Counted from the stretch's first letter, positions 46,780 through 55,401 are shown. The stretch: 64,000 nucleotides of DNA from an uncultured Actinomycetes bacterium (GCA_937927625.1 CALBSD010000057.1:1-64000); one strand, 5' to 3'. Made by a program: numbers and translations. The notes: generated from the letters alone by a model not told the origin.

Positions 46780-47287
46780 CTATCTGTTCGGATTATTGAA
46801 GATGCTGAGTGCGAAGGATTTGAATTCGGGACTTACTTTCGACGGTGCGCCCGAATCGAACGGTGGTTGCGGGTCGTATTCAATAGCCAGTTGAATCAGT
46901 TTGGCCATATCTTCACTCTCCATCGCTGCGACCAGGACAAGGCCCATGTCGATTCCTGAAGAGACTCCTGCAGCAGTGATGATCTTGCCGACTTGTACAA
47001 CTCGCTGTTCAGTCGCAATAGCGCCGAGAGCCTGTAGTCGGTCGTAGGACGCCCAGTGGGTTGTTGCTGTGAGGCCCTTCAGAATTCCCGCGTGGGCCAT
47101 AGCGCATCAACTTCATCAAATGAATGCGTTGCGTTGAGTGTCAACTTTCCCGATTGGTCGACGACGGGATCTTTTCTCGTGGCTACAAAAAGACATCCAA
47201 GCCCGGCACGTTCACCAAGGTTTGAAACGGACCCACAATGTCGAGAGCCGTAAATCGTGGGTAAAGGATTAGTCCAACTTTCTTCAT
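46780..47287 (-). pseudogene. DJ-1/PfpI family pseudogene
   Basis: Reading the minus strand from the ATG at 47287 gives MKKVGLILYPRFTALDIVGPF..., a normal DJ-1/PfpI N terminus, which stops at a TAG after GLDVFL. The homologous sequence resumes in another frame (LFVATRKDPVVDQSGKLTLNATHSFDEVDA), then jumps frame again to GILKGLTATTHWASYDRLQALGA...YDPQPPFDSGAP to the end at 46780. The middle of the fold, including the nucleophile-Cys elbow normally between these parts, is missing. So there is at least one frameshift plus an internal deletion. The surviving 106-codon C-terminal frame (46780-47100) would lack the active site. Confidence 0.85.
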
Positions 47288-47351
47288 GCGCCTAAATCCT
47301 TAAGTACGGACGTACCACGGCAGAGTACATAATCTGTGCAGTACGTTTGAA

Positions 47352-47376
47352 TCATGTCATTGAATAGATGACATGA
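47352..47376 (+). promoter_or_regulatory. Hairpin covering the sipW start codon
   Basis: TCATGTCAT-TGAATAG-ATGACATGA is a perfect 9-bp inverted repeat with a 7-nt loop; the sipW ATG (47373-47375) is inside its 3' arm. In RNA this would hide the start codon; as DNA it could be an operator. No strong Shine-Dalgarno precedes the ATG. A second inverted repeat, GTACG-GA-CGTAC, is at 47304-47315, next to a CATAAT -10-like hexamer near 47328. Confidence 0.5.
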
Positions 47377-47987
47377 CGTTTCTCCTGTTGCCTACGACAG
47401 CATCATTGGATGCCAAGCAACTCACGATCGGGGTACTGCGTGTATTTCGTACCGCAATCGCTGCCGCATTGGCAATGATTTTGTTACTCACAGTGGCGTT
47501 GGCGTTTGCAAGTTTTCGGTCAACTGATTCTGTAGCGGGACCCCGCATCTTTGGAAGACATGTATTAGTTGTTCGTTCGGGTTCCATGACGGGAACTTTT
47601 GCAGTCGGTTCAGCTGTTGTCACGAAACCTATTTCTCAAACGGATGCGAAATCCTTGCGCGTGGGATCAATTGTTTCCTTCAGGAGTGCCGTAAATCCCA
47701 ACATCTTGATTACTCACCGCATTGTGGAGACAATCGCCCGCAGTGATGGCCATGTTGTGTTTCGAACTAAAGGCGATTTCAACACATTGGCTGATCAAAC
47801 TTTTCTTGATCCCGCCCAAGTAATCGGCACATATTCCTTTGCAATTCCGCGCGGGGGCTACGTCTTAGTTGCCATTCAGTCGGGGCGCCTTCTTGCAGCA
47901 CTTGCAATTGCATTTATCTTCGCGAGCATCTCTTTGATGTTCACTAACCGGGCGTTCGCGTCCTCAAATCAGTGGGAAATCCTATGA
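47373..47987 (+). CDS. sipW: SipW-like (S26B) signal peptidase I
   Basis: 204 residues. An N-terminal helix is at about 27-48, the catalytic Ser is in RSGSM (Ser71), the ER/archaeal-type His replaces the usual Lys in THRIVE (His115), the acid is in TKGDFN (Asp135), and a C-terminal helix lies at about 163-192. The Ser-His pair places it with SipW/archaeal peptidases rather than LepB. Such peptidases process the special signal peptides of TasA/camelysin-like matrix proteins, and exactly that kind of gene follows, overlapping by 4 nt. Start ATG at 47373 lies in a hairpin. Confidence 0.9.
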   Translation: MTFLLLPTTASLDAKQLTIGVLRVFRTAIAAALAMILLLTVALAFASFRSTDSVAGPRIFGRHVLVVRSGSMTGTFAVGSAVVTKPISQTDAKSLRVGSIVSFRSAVNPNILITHRIVETIARSDGHVVFRTKGDFNTLADQTFLDPAQVIGTYSFAIPRGGYVLVAIQSGRLLAALAIAFIFASISLMFTNRAFASSNQWEIL

Positions 47988-48655
47988 AAACAAAAATAAT
48001 TAAAATCGTCACCATCGCAATTGCTATGGCGACATCAGTAGGTGCGGTTGGTGTACTTACGATTGGTGCAACAAACGCACTCTTTGGAGCAACACAGACT
48101 TCAGCTACGAATACATTCGCCGCGGGAACTGTTGTTGTTGCTGCAGGAACACCAAGCAGTGTGACATGTGCAATTACTGGAATGGTTCCTGGTGACTCTT
48201 CTACAGGTTTTGGCTCAGGTTCTGAATCGCTCGTCTCTTGTAGTTACAAAGTGAAGTACACAGGAACATCTGGTGCTTGGCTTGGTGTTGATGTTGCTGT
48301 TGCTGGTGGAACTCCAAACTTGTACACCGGTACAGCAACTGGCTTGCAGTTCAAGGTCAGCGTTAATGGATTAACTGCAATGGTAAACGGCACCACGTAC
48401 AAGACCGCTGCGGGTGTAGATACCCCCATCGTCTCAGGAACACCGGTTACAAATTTGCTCATCAACACTGTGCAGGCCGCACAAAACGATGAATTCTCAA
48501 TTGATGTGAAGTATGCATTGCCGCTCACAGCCGCCAATGCATTGCAGGGTGGAACTTCATCGCTGGCTCTCACATTTCATGCAATTCAGAGCGCCAATAA
48601 TCCCATTGGAACATGTGTAGCAACCAAGCAGTGCTCCACAATTACCTGGAGCTAA
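47984..48655 (+). CDS. SipW-dependent secreted protein (TasA/camelysin-like)
   Basis: 223 residues from the ATG at 47984, which overlaps the sipW stop as ATGA; an in-frame GTG at 47972 is an alternative. The N terminus has a hydrophobic helix followed by NALFGATQTSATNTFAAGTV, the hallmark of SipW-processed signals (ALF..T.TS..NTF.AGT). The mature part is beta-rich with four cysteines, like CalY/TasA domains. TasA-like proteins assemble into extracellular fibres in biofilm matrix; fibre formation is inferred here. Confidence 0.88.
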   Translation: MKTKIIKIVTIAIAMATSVGAVGVLTIGATNALFGATQTSATNTFAAGTVVVAAGTPSSVTCAITGMVPGDSSTGFGSGSESLVSCSYKVKYTGTSGAWLGVDVAVAGGTPNLYTGTATGLQFKVSVNGLTAMVNGTTYKTAAGVDTPIVSGTPVTNLLINTVQAAQNDEFSIDVKYALPLTAANALQGGTSSLALTFHAIQSANNPIGTCVATKQCSTITWS

Positions 48656-48664
48656 TGATCTCTC

Positions 48665-49777
48665 ATGAATAAAGGTCGAAGTTCAGTGTTCAGGGTCAGT
48701 GTCTTGATGACATTGATTGTGGCGCTGAACTTCGTCTTTGTTGAGACCTCAGATGCTCTCTGGTTCGGTACACGAAGCAGTGCTATCAATACATTCTCCG
48801 GTGCCACTTTCTCTCCGATAGTGGCACCGAGTGTTTCTTCCACTGTCGGTGACGGAAGCATCTCATTGTCGTGGCCGAGTGTGACATTGTCGGGGGGTCA
48901 ACTCGTGAGTTACTCCGTGATGAGGACACCATCAACAGGACCTGCTGTCGAAGTGTGTACTGGTTCTAATGCGCCGGTACACAACGGAGGAGTGAGTTCG
49001 TGCAGCGATACAACGGCCACTTTTGGTACCACGTATACCTATACCGAGCAACCGCTGACGAGGTCGGGGGTAACACCAACGTGGTCACTTCCTGCCAGTG
49101 CCGCAAGCACTGCAATAGCGCGCAAAGGCTGGGTTTTTGACAGTGCAGGCACTCCCACAATCTCAACCAACAACACGGCTCAATTAGTCGCCTATCCGGC
49201 TGGCACGGTGCAGGATGATGCTCTCGTTCTCGTCAGCGTGAGCGACAGAAATGCTGCTCCAACTCTTCCAACGGGTTGGACACAACTTGCATCTTCAGGA
49301 ATGACATCTCCATCCGCAATGTATTTTTTTGTCGCTTGGCGACGTGCTGACGCGGGTTCTTCTGTTTCGTTTCGATCAGGCACAAATTCGCAAGGAGCCC
49401 TGTCTGTGGTTTATCGATACAAACGGCTGTCTGGGAATACTGCAGCTCCAGTTGTCGCACATGTCGCGGTACAAAGTTCTAACTCGACGTCGTCTTCTAC
49501 GTTCACCCCGCCTTCGAACGTGACGACAAATCTCGATGGTGCCAACGCTTTGTCGCTAGTTGCAATCAGCTCCGACGCCAACCTCTCATTGCAAACCAGT
49601 CAAAGTTATGTTTTTCGAAATACTTCTTCTGCGTCCGCTGCCAACACAGCTCTGGGTCTTTCAATTGGCTTGGCAGATAAATTTGTGCAGTCCTCTGGGT
49701 CGGCTGGTGTTGTGCCAACGTGGACTCAATCAGGTGCCGCAACACAGTGGATGTCGGTAGCAATCGCATTTGCCTGA
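48665..49777 (+). CDS. Second SipW-type secreted protein with Fn3 and jelly-roll domains
   Basis: 370 residues. The signal region ends ALWFGTRSSAINTFSGATF, a variant of the SipW signal, so it is probably the second client of the upstream peptidase. It has one Fn3-like domain (about 55-145, TVGDGSISLSWPSV...) with a Cys pair, then about 215 residues of beta-sandwich (PTGWTQLASS, AMYFFVAWRRADAGSSVSFRSG, GALSVVYRYK) as found in adhesin tips. It starts 9 nt after the TasA-like gene, so the three genes form an operon encoding peptidase plus two clients. Confidence 0.8.
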   Translation: MNKGRSSVFRVSVLMTLIVALNFVFVETSDALWFGTRSSAINTFSGATFSPIVAPSVSSTVGDGSISLSWPSVTLSGGQLVSYSVMRTPSTGPAVEVCTGSNAPVHNGGVSSCSDTTATFGTTYTYTEQPLTRSGVTPTWSLPASAASTAIARKGWVFDSAGTPTISTNNTAQLVAYPAGTVQDDALVLVSVSDRNAAPTLPTGWTQLASSGMTSPSAMYFFVAWRRADAGSSVSFRSGTNSQGALSVVYRYKRLSGNTAAPVVAHVAVQSSNSTSSSTFTPPSNVTTNLDGANALSLVAISSDANLSLQTSQSYVFRNTSSASAANTALGLSIGLADKFVQSSGSAGVVPTWTQSGAATQWMSVAIAFA

Positions 49778-49829
49778 CATCAAAACTCTAAAAACCGTTT
49801 TGAAGGCGAAACGCACCTCAGAAGATCGG

Positions 49830-50441
49830 CTATTCCGTTGTCAGATAGGCGTAAGCCATGTCCGCGCACAACTCGATCACGCTCGAAAGACTTGTTTTGC
49901 GGCCAATGAACTCACTTGGTTCGTACAGTGCAAGGTGGACCCACGTTGCATGACCCATTCGAGAAATATTCTCACTTGCGCGGCGAAGATCTTTTTTCTT
50001 GATTTCTTTACGATATTTCTGCAGAACTTCCATCGTCTTTTCAACCATAAATTTTCTCTGATTGACGAGCTCCACTTGATCAACGGTTGGATTCCTAATG
50101 AGGAAGGAGACCGCTATGTGTTCTCGACGTGCGATTTCTAGGGTTGGCTTCAGAGAGTGATAGAGCGCACTTCTTAGGTCTGTTTGTTGGAGAGCTTTTT
50201 CGTACGCTTCAAGAATTGCCGTCTGGTAGACCGCCTCGCGGTAGCGGTTTCTCAGCGCTTCAAAAAGCCCTTCGACACTCCCGAAACGGGCATAAAAGGA
50301 TCCCACCGATGTCCCAGAGAGTTTTACAACGTTCTCTAGCGTGACGCTGCGTGCATCTCCGTTCCTCAAGAGCTCTTCGGCCGCATCGAGCATCTTCTGC
50401 TCTGTGGCGATGCTTCGCGCTTGCTGTGGAGGGGTGGCCAT
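49830..50441 (-). CDS. TetR family regulator, cassette 1
   Basis: 203 residues. The helix-turn-helix lies at about 12-58 (ATEQKMLDAAEELL...VTLENVVKLSGTSVGSFYARFGSVEGLFEAL). The C-terminal ligand domain is closely related to that of the TetR at 54668-55279, both ending RKTSLSSVIEL...MAYAYL.TE. It is divergent from the large LRR surface protein, with the shared 112-bp gap holding inverted repeats, so it probably represses that gene and itself. The inducer is unknown. Confidence 0.9.
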   Translation of the reverse strand: MATPPQQARSIATEQKMLDAAEELLRNGDARSVTLENVVKLSGTSVGSFYARFGSVEGLFEALRNRYREAVYQTAILEAYEKALQQTDLRSALYHSLKPTLEIARREHIAVSFLIRNPTVDQVELVNQRKFMVEKTMEVLQKYRKEIKKKDLRRASENISRMGHATWVHLALYEPSEFIGRKTSLSSVIELCADMAYAYLTTE

Positions 50442-50496
50442 AAGAAGCCCAATTCTAGAGGAAGTACCTGAATCGTTTGAGCTGTGGAAAAAAATA

Positions 50497-50532
50497 AGAG
50501 ATTTTTCTCTACAAAACTAGATAAAAATCTCT
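50497..50532. promoter_or_regulatory. Putative TetR operator, cassette 1
   Basis: AGAGATTTTT at 50497-50506 and AAAAATCTCT at 50523-50532 form a perfect 10-bp inverted repeat. It can also be read as two short palindromes, AGAGA-TTTT-TCTCT (50497-50510) and AGAT-AAAA-ATCT (50519-50530), 21 bp centre to centre. The region sits 22-57 bp upstream of the surface-protein ATG, a usual place for a repressor site. Confidence 0.55.
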
Positions 50533-50553
50533 AATTCTGTTTAGAGTGGGCGC

Positions 50554-53500
50554 ATGAATTTTCGGAGCCGTCGTGTCCCTACAGTCCTTCTCGCAAGTGC
50601 CGTCTTGTTTGCGGCTTCCTTTGTTTCGAGCCCCGCACAAGCCGCGGTTGAAGTCAATATTGCTTGCAGCGGGGGTGGAACTTTCAAAGTCGTAGACAAC
50701 ATGGTGATGTCATCCACCACCACTTGCGCTGGGGCAGTTGTCATCCCTGCGAATGTGACCGAGTTTTATGGCGGGTCTTTTCAAAGAAGCCAAGTCACCA
50801 GCGTCACCTTCGAGACAGGTAGCAAGCTAAAGAAAATGCAGGGTGGTGTCTTTTCTGACACGCCTCTCGCCTCAATTGTCTTGCCCAATGGCATGGAGAC
50901 CATGGACTATGAAGTCTTTAGAAATTCACAGCTAAAGCACATCTCGATCCCAGGGACAATGAAGTCAATGTTAGGTGTGGACTTCAGCAACACCCCTCTC
51001 GAGACCGTGGTGTTTGAGTCTCGAACCGCCCCCAGTTTGTTTCTAGGTGGAGACATGTTCGATGAAACTCCAAACCTGAAATCAATAACATTTAAGGGTC
51101 CAAAACAATTGCAATTGACGACATTTGATAGTGCAGATAGTGAGTATTTCAATTGGCTGGGCTGGTCCACAACCGAGGGTGGTCCCGTCGTTTCGTTCCC
51201 GCTTGCTCACACAAATCCAGGCGACTTAACTCTGTATCCAAAACGGACACCGCGTAACAACATCAGAAACGTGCCTTGTTCTTTGGGCGGGACTTTTAAG
51301 GTTAAGGATGGAATAGCTAGTTCAAATCCAGGTTGCGTAGGAGAAATCGTGATTCCTGCCGATGTGACTGAGATTGGTGAGCAGGGTTTCAGGTACCGAC
51401 AAATCACAAAAGTCACTTTTGCGCCAAATAGTGCACTAACTCGTATTCATCAATTTGCATTTGCTGAATTGAAACTTTCAACAATCTCAATCCCAGGAAC
51501 AGTCGAAGTTATAGAAGGAAGAGCTTTTTTAGAAACTGAGCTCGAAACGGTGTACTTCGAATCCAGAGTCGCTGCAAACCTTTCAGCGACTGACGCTTTC
51601 ATTGGCAGTTCCAAACTACGGACCGTACATTTTGTGGGCCCTGTCGTAATCGGCGATCTGGGTCAGAGTGGTAAGAGTGAAATCGCCGCCGCAGATTTCA
51701 ACTGGATGGGATGGTCGCTTACTGAGGGTGGACCGGTTATCACTTTCCCTCGGACCATCGCAGCATCCGGCAGCGTAGCCCTGTACCCCAAATGGACCGC
51801 CAAGGACGTCACGTACGTTGCGTGCTCTTTGGGCGGGAGATTCCGAATCTTGGAGAACGTAGTTACTTCATCGACGGATGATTGTGCCGGGCGAATCACT
51901 ATTCCTGCCAATGTGAAAGAGATTGGTTGGACGGCATTTTCAAGAAGAAAAATCTCGAATGTCACCTTCCAGGCAAACAGTCAGCTAACTAAAATCTCTG
52001 AGTATGCTTTCGAATTCTCGGGCATCTCCTCAATTGTTCTTCCAAATGGTCTGAAGACCATCAAACATGGGGCATTTACTGAAGCCAAATTTTCATCAAT
52101 TTCCATTCCTGGAACTGTCGAGGAGATTTCGGGAACCCCGTTCGATGGCAGTGAACTCGAGACGGTGATTTTTGAACCTCGAGTTGCTCAAACTCTGTCG
52201 ATCTACGGTGCTTTTGGTAACAGTGCTGGTTATGGTTCCAAACTGCGATCTGTCACTTTTTCGGGCCCTCTTGAATTAAACGATCTGGGTGAAGTCCAAA
52301 AAGTTGATTTCAACTGGGTTGGATGGTCTCTTAGTGAGGGTGGGTCGATCACTACTTTCCCTCGGACCATCGCAGCATCCAGCAGTGTCACCCTGTACCC
52401 CAAATGGACCGCCAAGGTCATCACAGTTACCGCATGCTCTTTGGGAGGATCCTTCAGATCTGTGGATTATGTACTGACATCATCGACGGATGACTGTGCC
52501 GGATCAATCATGGTTCCTGCCAATGTGACCCGGATCGCTTCCTGGGCTTTTGCAGGGAGAAAAAGCATCACGAGTGTCGCCTTCGAGGCAAACAGTCAAC
52601 TGACTAACATCTCTGACTACGCTTTCGAATTCTCGAGCCTCTCCTCAATAGTTTTTCCAAACGGCCTGAGGGAAATCCATGGTGGTTCTTTTACATATAC
52701 ACCTTTGAGGTCTGTTTCGATCCCAGGAACAGTTGAGTTTCTTGACGGTGGCGGCTTTTATGGAACAAAAATCGAGACGGTGATTTTTGAACCGCGAATT
52801 GCTTCTAACCTGAACATCGGGTACGGCGGCGAGGCCTTCCTATACAACCAGTCTCTTCGTTCGGTCACCTTTAACGGGCCACTGACCTTAGACAACTCAC
52901 CGTTTTACGCTCCAAAACATGCATATAACTGGGTGGGCTGGTCGACTACTGAGGGTGGTCCAATCGCTACGTTCCCTTTGACCGTGACAGCGTCTAACAG
53001 CGTCACGCTGTACCCCAAGTACACACCGAAAACATCTGTTGTCACGTACGACTCGACAGGTGGATCCGCAGTAGCTCCAGGTAGTGCTGTGGGTGCGGTG
53101 ATCACATTTCCTGCTTCGCCAACACGTACGGGTTATACCTTCGATGCGTGGTTCGATTCTCCGGATGACTGGAGCCGAGGCCCAGTTACTTATTGGGAAA
53201 GTGACGATGGTGCGACCCTGTACGCAAAATGGGATCCAAAGACTTATTCCGTCAACTTGAATTCAAAGGGCGGATCGAATGTTGCAGCTGTTTCATTTGT
53301 GACAGACGATGCAATTTCGACCGAACCAACGGCACCTTCTCGCGATGGGTACAGATTTAAGGGATGGTCTGCTACTGAAAATGGAACTGTGCTGTCGTTT
53401 CCGTACTTTCCGGGCGTGATGGAGAACATCACTCTTTACGCACAGTGGGAGAAACTTGCGGTTGTAATCGAAACCGGTCCAACACCGAACTCACAAGTGG

Positions 53501-54480
53501 TCAGGATTCCTGCTGGCTTCACTGAGGCAGTCATGCCTGCAACGGCGAACGTACCAAGTATCAAGTTGGGCCTCGCAGGTACTGGTGGCACCGCTGTTGC
53601 AACAATTGTTCCGACAGTTAGTCCCACCGCTCCTGCGCTCACTCCGTTTGATGCCAGCTCAGTAAAGATTGTTGACATCAATATCACTGGTATCACTGGT
53701 ATCACTGGAAGCGTCACTATTTGTATTGATGGAGCTGCCACGGATGCTCTCTTCCACTTCACCGGTGGAAAATGGGAAGAACTTCCACAACGCAGTTATG
53801 CCAATGGCCAAGTGTGTGGTGTGACATCAAGCTTCTCGCCGTTTGCTGCTGCTCCTCGAAAGAAAGCTGCTGCACCGACAAATCTTTCGGTAACACGCGG
53901 AGACAAGTCATTGTCAATTTCATTTACACCAGGCGCAACATTTGGTGCGGATATCACGCGATACGAATTTTCAGTTGATAATGGAAAGACGTGGTCAAGA
54001 GTTTCAGGAGGCGATGTGAAGAGCCCCGTGACAGTTGGTGGTTTGACAAACGGAATGAACTATTCGGTGCAGTTGCGTGCAGTGAACGCTGCCGGATCAG
54101 GTGCTGATTCTGTCGCAGTCACTGGTAAGCCAAAAGAGCCGTTGTTGGCTGATTCATCTGGTATCGATGTTCCCATCGTGAAAGATCCAGCCGTCACGTT
54201 TGCATTGAATTCAGACATCGCGGTCAGGGGCAACAAAGTTGCTGTCGCACTCGTTGCTCCGACAAGTGCGAAGAGCAAGGTCTCTTATTACATGTTCACC
54301 CTGCAGCCCAAAACCAAGGGCGCTGCGACTGTCAAGCAGACGTATAAAGCGAAGGCCAAAGGAACGACCACCGCGATTCTGACTGGAAAACCAAAAGTCA
54401 CATACACCGTGTCGGTGACTGCGATCTATGCAAACGGTTCCAGGAAATCATGGACAGGTCCATCACTCGCCACAGAGTGA
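50554..54480 (+). CDS. Secreted LRR_5/BspA-type surface protein with InlB-like and Fn3 domains, cassette 1
   Basis: 1,308 residues. The signal peptide ends AQAA (about 31). Four composite repeats of about 195 residues follow (about 34-825); each opens with a Cys pair around CSLGGTFK, runs through LRR_5 units (VIPANVTEI, SIVLPNGLKTI, SISIPGTVE) and ends in a WVGWS.TEGG...FP...SVTLYPKWT segment like an InlB B-repeat. Then come two InlB/Flg_new B repeats (VVTYDSTGGSAVAPG; GYRFKGWSATENGT), a beta domain with Cys, one Fn3 and a 109-residue C-terminal domain shared with the paralogue at 55402. BspA-type LRR proteins mediate adhesion. A strong terminator follows at 54515. Confidence 0.88.
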   Translation: MNFRSRRVPTVLLASAVLFAASFVSSPAQAAVEVNIACSGGGTFKVVDNMVMSSTTTCAGAVVIPANVTEFYGGSFQRSQVTSVTFETGSKLKKMQGGVFSDTPLASIVLPNGMETMDYEVFRNSQLKHISIPGTMKSMLGVDFSNTPLETVVFESRTAPSLFLGGDMFDETPNLKSITFKGPKQLQLTTFDSADSEYFNWLGWSTTEGGPVVSFPLAHTNPGDLTLYPKRTPRNNIRNVPCSLGGTFKVKDGIASSNPGCVGEIVIPADVTEIGEQGFRYRQITKVTFAPNSALTRIHQFAFAELKLSTISIPGTVEVIEGRAFLETELETVYFESRVAANLSATDAFIGSSKLRTVHFVGPVVIGDLGQSGKSEIAAADFNWMGWSLTEGGPVITFPRTIAASGSVALYPKWTAKDVTYVACSLGGRFRILENVVTSSTDDCAGRITIPANVKEIGWTAFSRRKISNVTFQANSQLTKISEYAFEFSGISSIVLPNGLKTIKHGAFTEAKFSSISIPGTVEEISGTPFDGSELETVIFEPRVAQTLSIYGAFGNSAGYGSKLRSVTFSGPLELNDLGEVQKVDFNWVGWSLSEGGSITTFPRTIAASSSVTLYPKWTAKVITVTACSLGGSFRSVDYVLTSSTDDCAGSIMVPANVTRIASWAFAGRKSITSVAFEANSQLTNISDYAFEFSSLSSIVFPNGLREIHGGSFTYTPLRSVSIPGTVEFLDGGGFYGTKIETVIFEPRIASNLNIGYGGEAFLYNQSLRSVTFNGPLTLDNSPFYAPKHAYNWVGWSTTEGGPIATFPLTVTASNSVTLYPKYTPKTSVVTYDSTGGSAVAPGSAVGAVITFPASPTRTGYTFDAWFDSPDDWSRGPVTYWESDDGATLYAKWDPKTYSVNLNSKGGSNVAAVSFVTDDAISTEPTAPSRDGYRFKGWSATENGTVLSFPYFPGVMENITLYAQWEKLAVVIETGPTPNSQVVRIPAGFTEAVMPATANVPSIKLGLAGTGGTAVATIVPTVSPTAPALTPFDASSVKIVDINITGITGITGSVTICIDGAATDALFHFTGGKWEELPQRSYANGQVCGVTSSFSPFAAAPRKKAAAPTNLSVTRGDKSLSISFTPGATFGADITRYEFSVDNGKTWSRVSGGDVKSPVTVGGLTNGMNYSVQLRAVNAAGSGADSVAVTGKPKEPLLADSSGIDVPIVKDPAVTFALNSDIAVRGNKVAVALVAPTSAKSKVSYYMFTLQPKTKGAATVKQTYKAKAKGTTTAILTGKPKVTYTVSVTAIYANGSRKSWTGPSLATE

Positions 54481-54514
54481 TTTCGGGTCTGAGTTCGCTC
54501 CACTTTTCTTAGGG

Positions 54515-54572
54515 GAGAGGGCGCGGTGTGTGGCGACTAAGTTCGCACCACACCGCGCCCTCTCTTTTCTTT
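54515..54572 (+). terminator. Rho-independent terminator of cassette 1
   Basis: GAGAGGGCGCGGTGTG (54515-54530) pairs perfectly with CACACCGCGCCCTCTC (54549-54564), with a small inner GCG/CGC stem, and is followed by TTTTCTTT. It lies 35 nt after the stop of the LRR surface protein. Part of it aligns with the 5' hairpin of the 127-nt intergenic element. Confidence 0.9.
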
Positions 54573-54593
54573 ATGCGGTTGTCTCAGTATCTG

Positions 54594-54652
54594 AACCCAA
54601 TATTGATGGGACAGTGGTTGGTGCTTCAGAAAACGTTTGGAACGCGAAACGT
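54594..54652. repeat. Degenerate 3' half of the intergenic hairpin element
   Basis: ACCCAATATTGATGGG through the GTTTGGAACGCGAAAC end motif matches the right part of the elements at 57095 and 63741. It lies just beyond the 3' end of the cassette-2 TetR gene. A shorter trace (CGTTTTGAAGGCGAAACG) lies at 49797-49814, beyond the cassette-1 TetR gene. Confidence 0.7.
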
Positions 54653-54667
54653 ATTTCTAGGGAATGG

Positions 54668-55279
54668 CTATTCAGTTATCAGATAGGCATAAGCCATGTG
54701 CGTGGTTAATTCGATCACGCTTGAAAGACTTGTTTTGCGGCCCACGAACTCGCTCGGTTCCATTAATGCAAGGTGTACCCAAGCTTCATGAGCCAGTCGT
54801 GAGACGTTCTCACTTGCACGACGAAGGTCCTTATGAACGATTTCTTCACGATGCTGCTGGAAAACTTTATGCGTCTGTTCAACCATAAATTTTCTCTGTT
54901 GTATTAACAGATCTTGATTGGAACTTGGGCTTTTGATGAAATAAGAGATCGCTTGGTGTTCACTGCGAGCCAGTTCAAGTGTTGGCTTGAGAAAGTGAAA
55001 GAGGGCGCTTCTCAAGTCTTTTTGTTGAAGGGCGTTCTCGAACCCTTGGAGAATTGTTGTCTGGTAGACCGCATCTCGGTAGCGGTTTCGTAACGCCTCA
55101 AAGAGGCCTTCAACATTTCCGAATCGTGCATAAAAGGAACTGACCTTGGCGCCCGACAATTTGGTGACGTTCTCGACCGTGACCTGCCGAGAGTCCCCAC
55201 CCCTAAGCAGCTCCTCAGCGGCATCGAGCATTTTCTGCTCGGTAGCGATACTGCGCGCTTGCTTCGGTGCTGTAGCCAT
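54668..55279 (-). CDS. TetR family regulator, cassette 2
   Basis: 203 residues, the same length as the cassette-1 regulator and about 60-65 % identical by eye. The helix-turn-helix lies at about 12-58 (VENVTKLSGAKVSSFYARFGNVEGLFEAL); its recognition helix differs from the paralogue (KVSS versus SVGS), consistent with the different operators. It is divergent from the secreted protein at 55402. Repression of that gene and autoregulation are inferred. Confidence 0.9.
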   Translation of the reverse strand: MATAPKQARSIATEQKMLDAAEELLRGGDSRQVTVENVTKLSGAKVSSFYARFGNVEGLFEALRNRYRDAVYQTTILQGFENALQQKDLRSALFHFLKPTLELARSEHQAISYFIKSPSSNQDLLIQQRKFMVEQTHKVFQQHREEIVHKDLRRASENVSRLAHEAWVHLALMEPSEFVGRKTSLSSVIELTTHMAYAYLITE

Positions 55280-55342
55280 ACAGCCTTAAACCCTAGTGGA
55301 ATAAGGGTCTGAGCCCCACGAGGCAGCAGGATTCTCTCAAAT

Positions 55343-55382
55343 TGTAATTTTTATTACAGAAATAATTGTAATAAATATTACA
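55343..55382. promoter_or_regulatory. Tandem putative TetR operators, cassette 2
   Basis: Two perfect 16-bp palindromes of form TGTAAT-N4-ATTACA at 55343-55358 and 55367-55382, 24 bp centre to centre. Each is embedded in a longer direct repeat ATTGTAAT-N4-ATTACAGA. They lie 20-59 bp upstream of the surface-protein ATG in the gap shared with the divergent TetR gene. Confidence 0.75.
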
Positions 55383-55401
55383 GATTTGTTAGTTTGTCCC
55401 G

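Noticed and set aside
46780..47100. 106-residue intact DJ-1-like gene
   Set aside because: It lacks the N-terminal half and the nucleophile elbow, which are found frameshifted or deleted just upstream.
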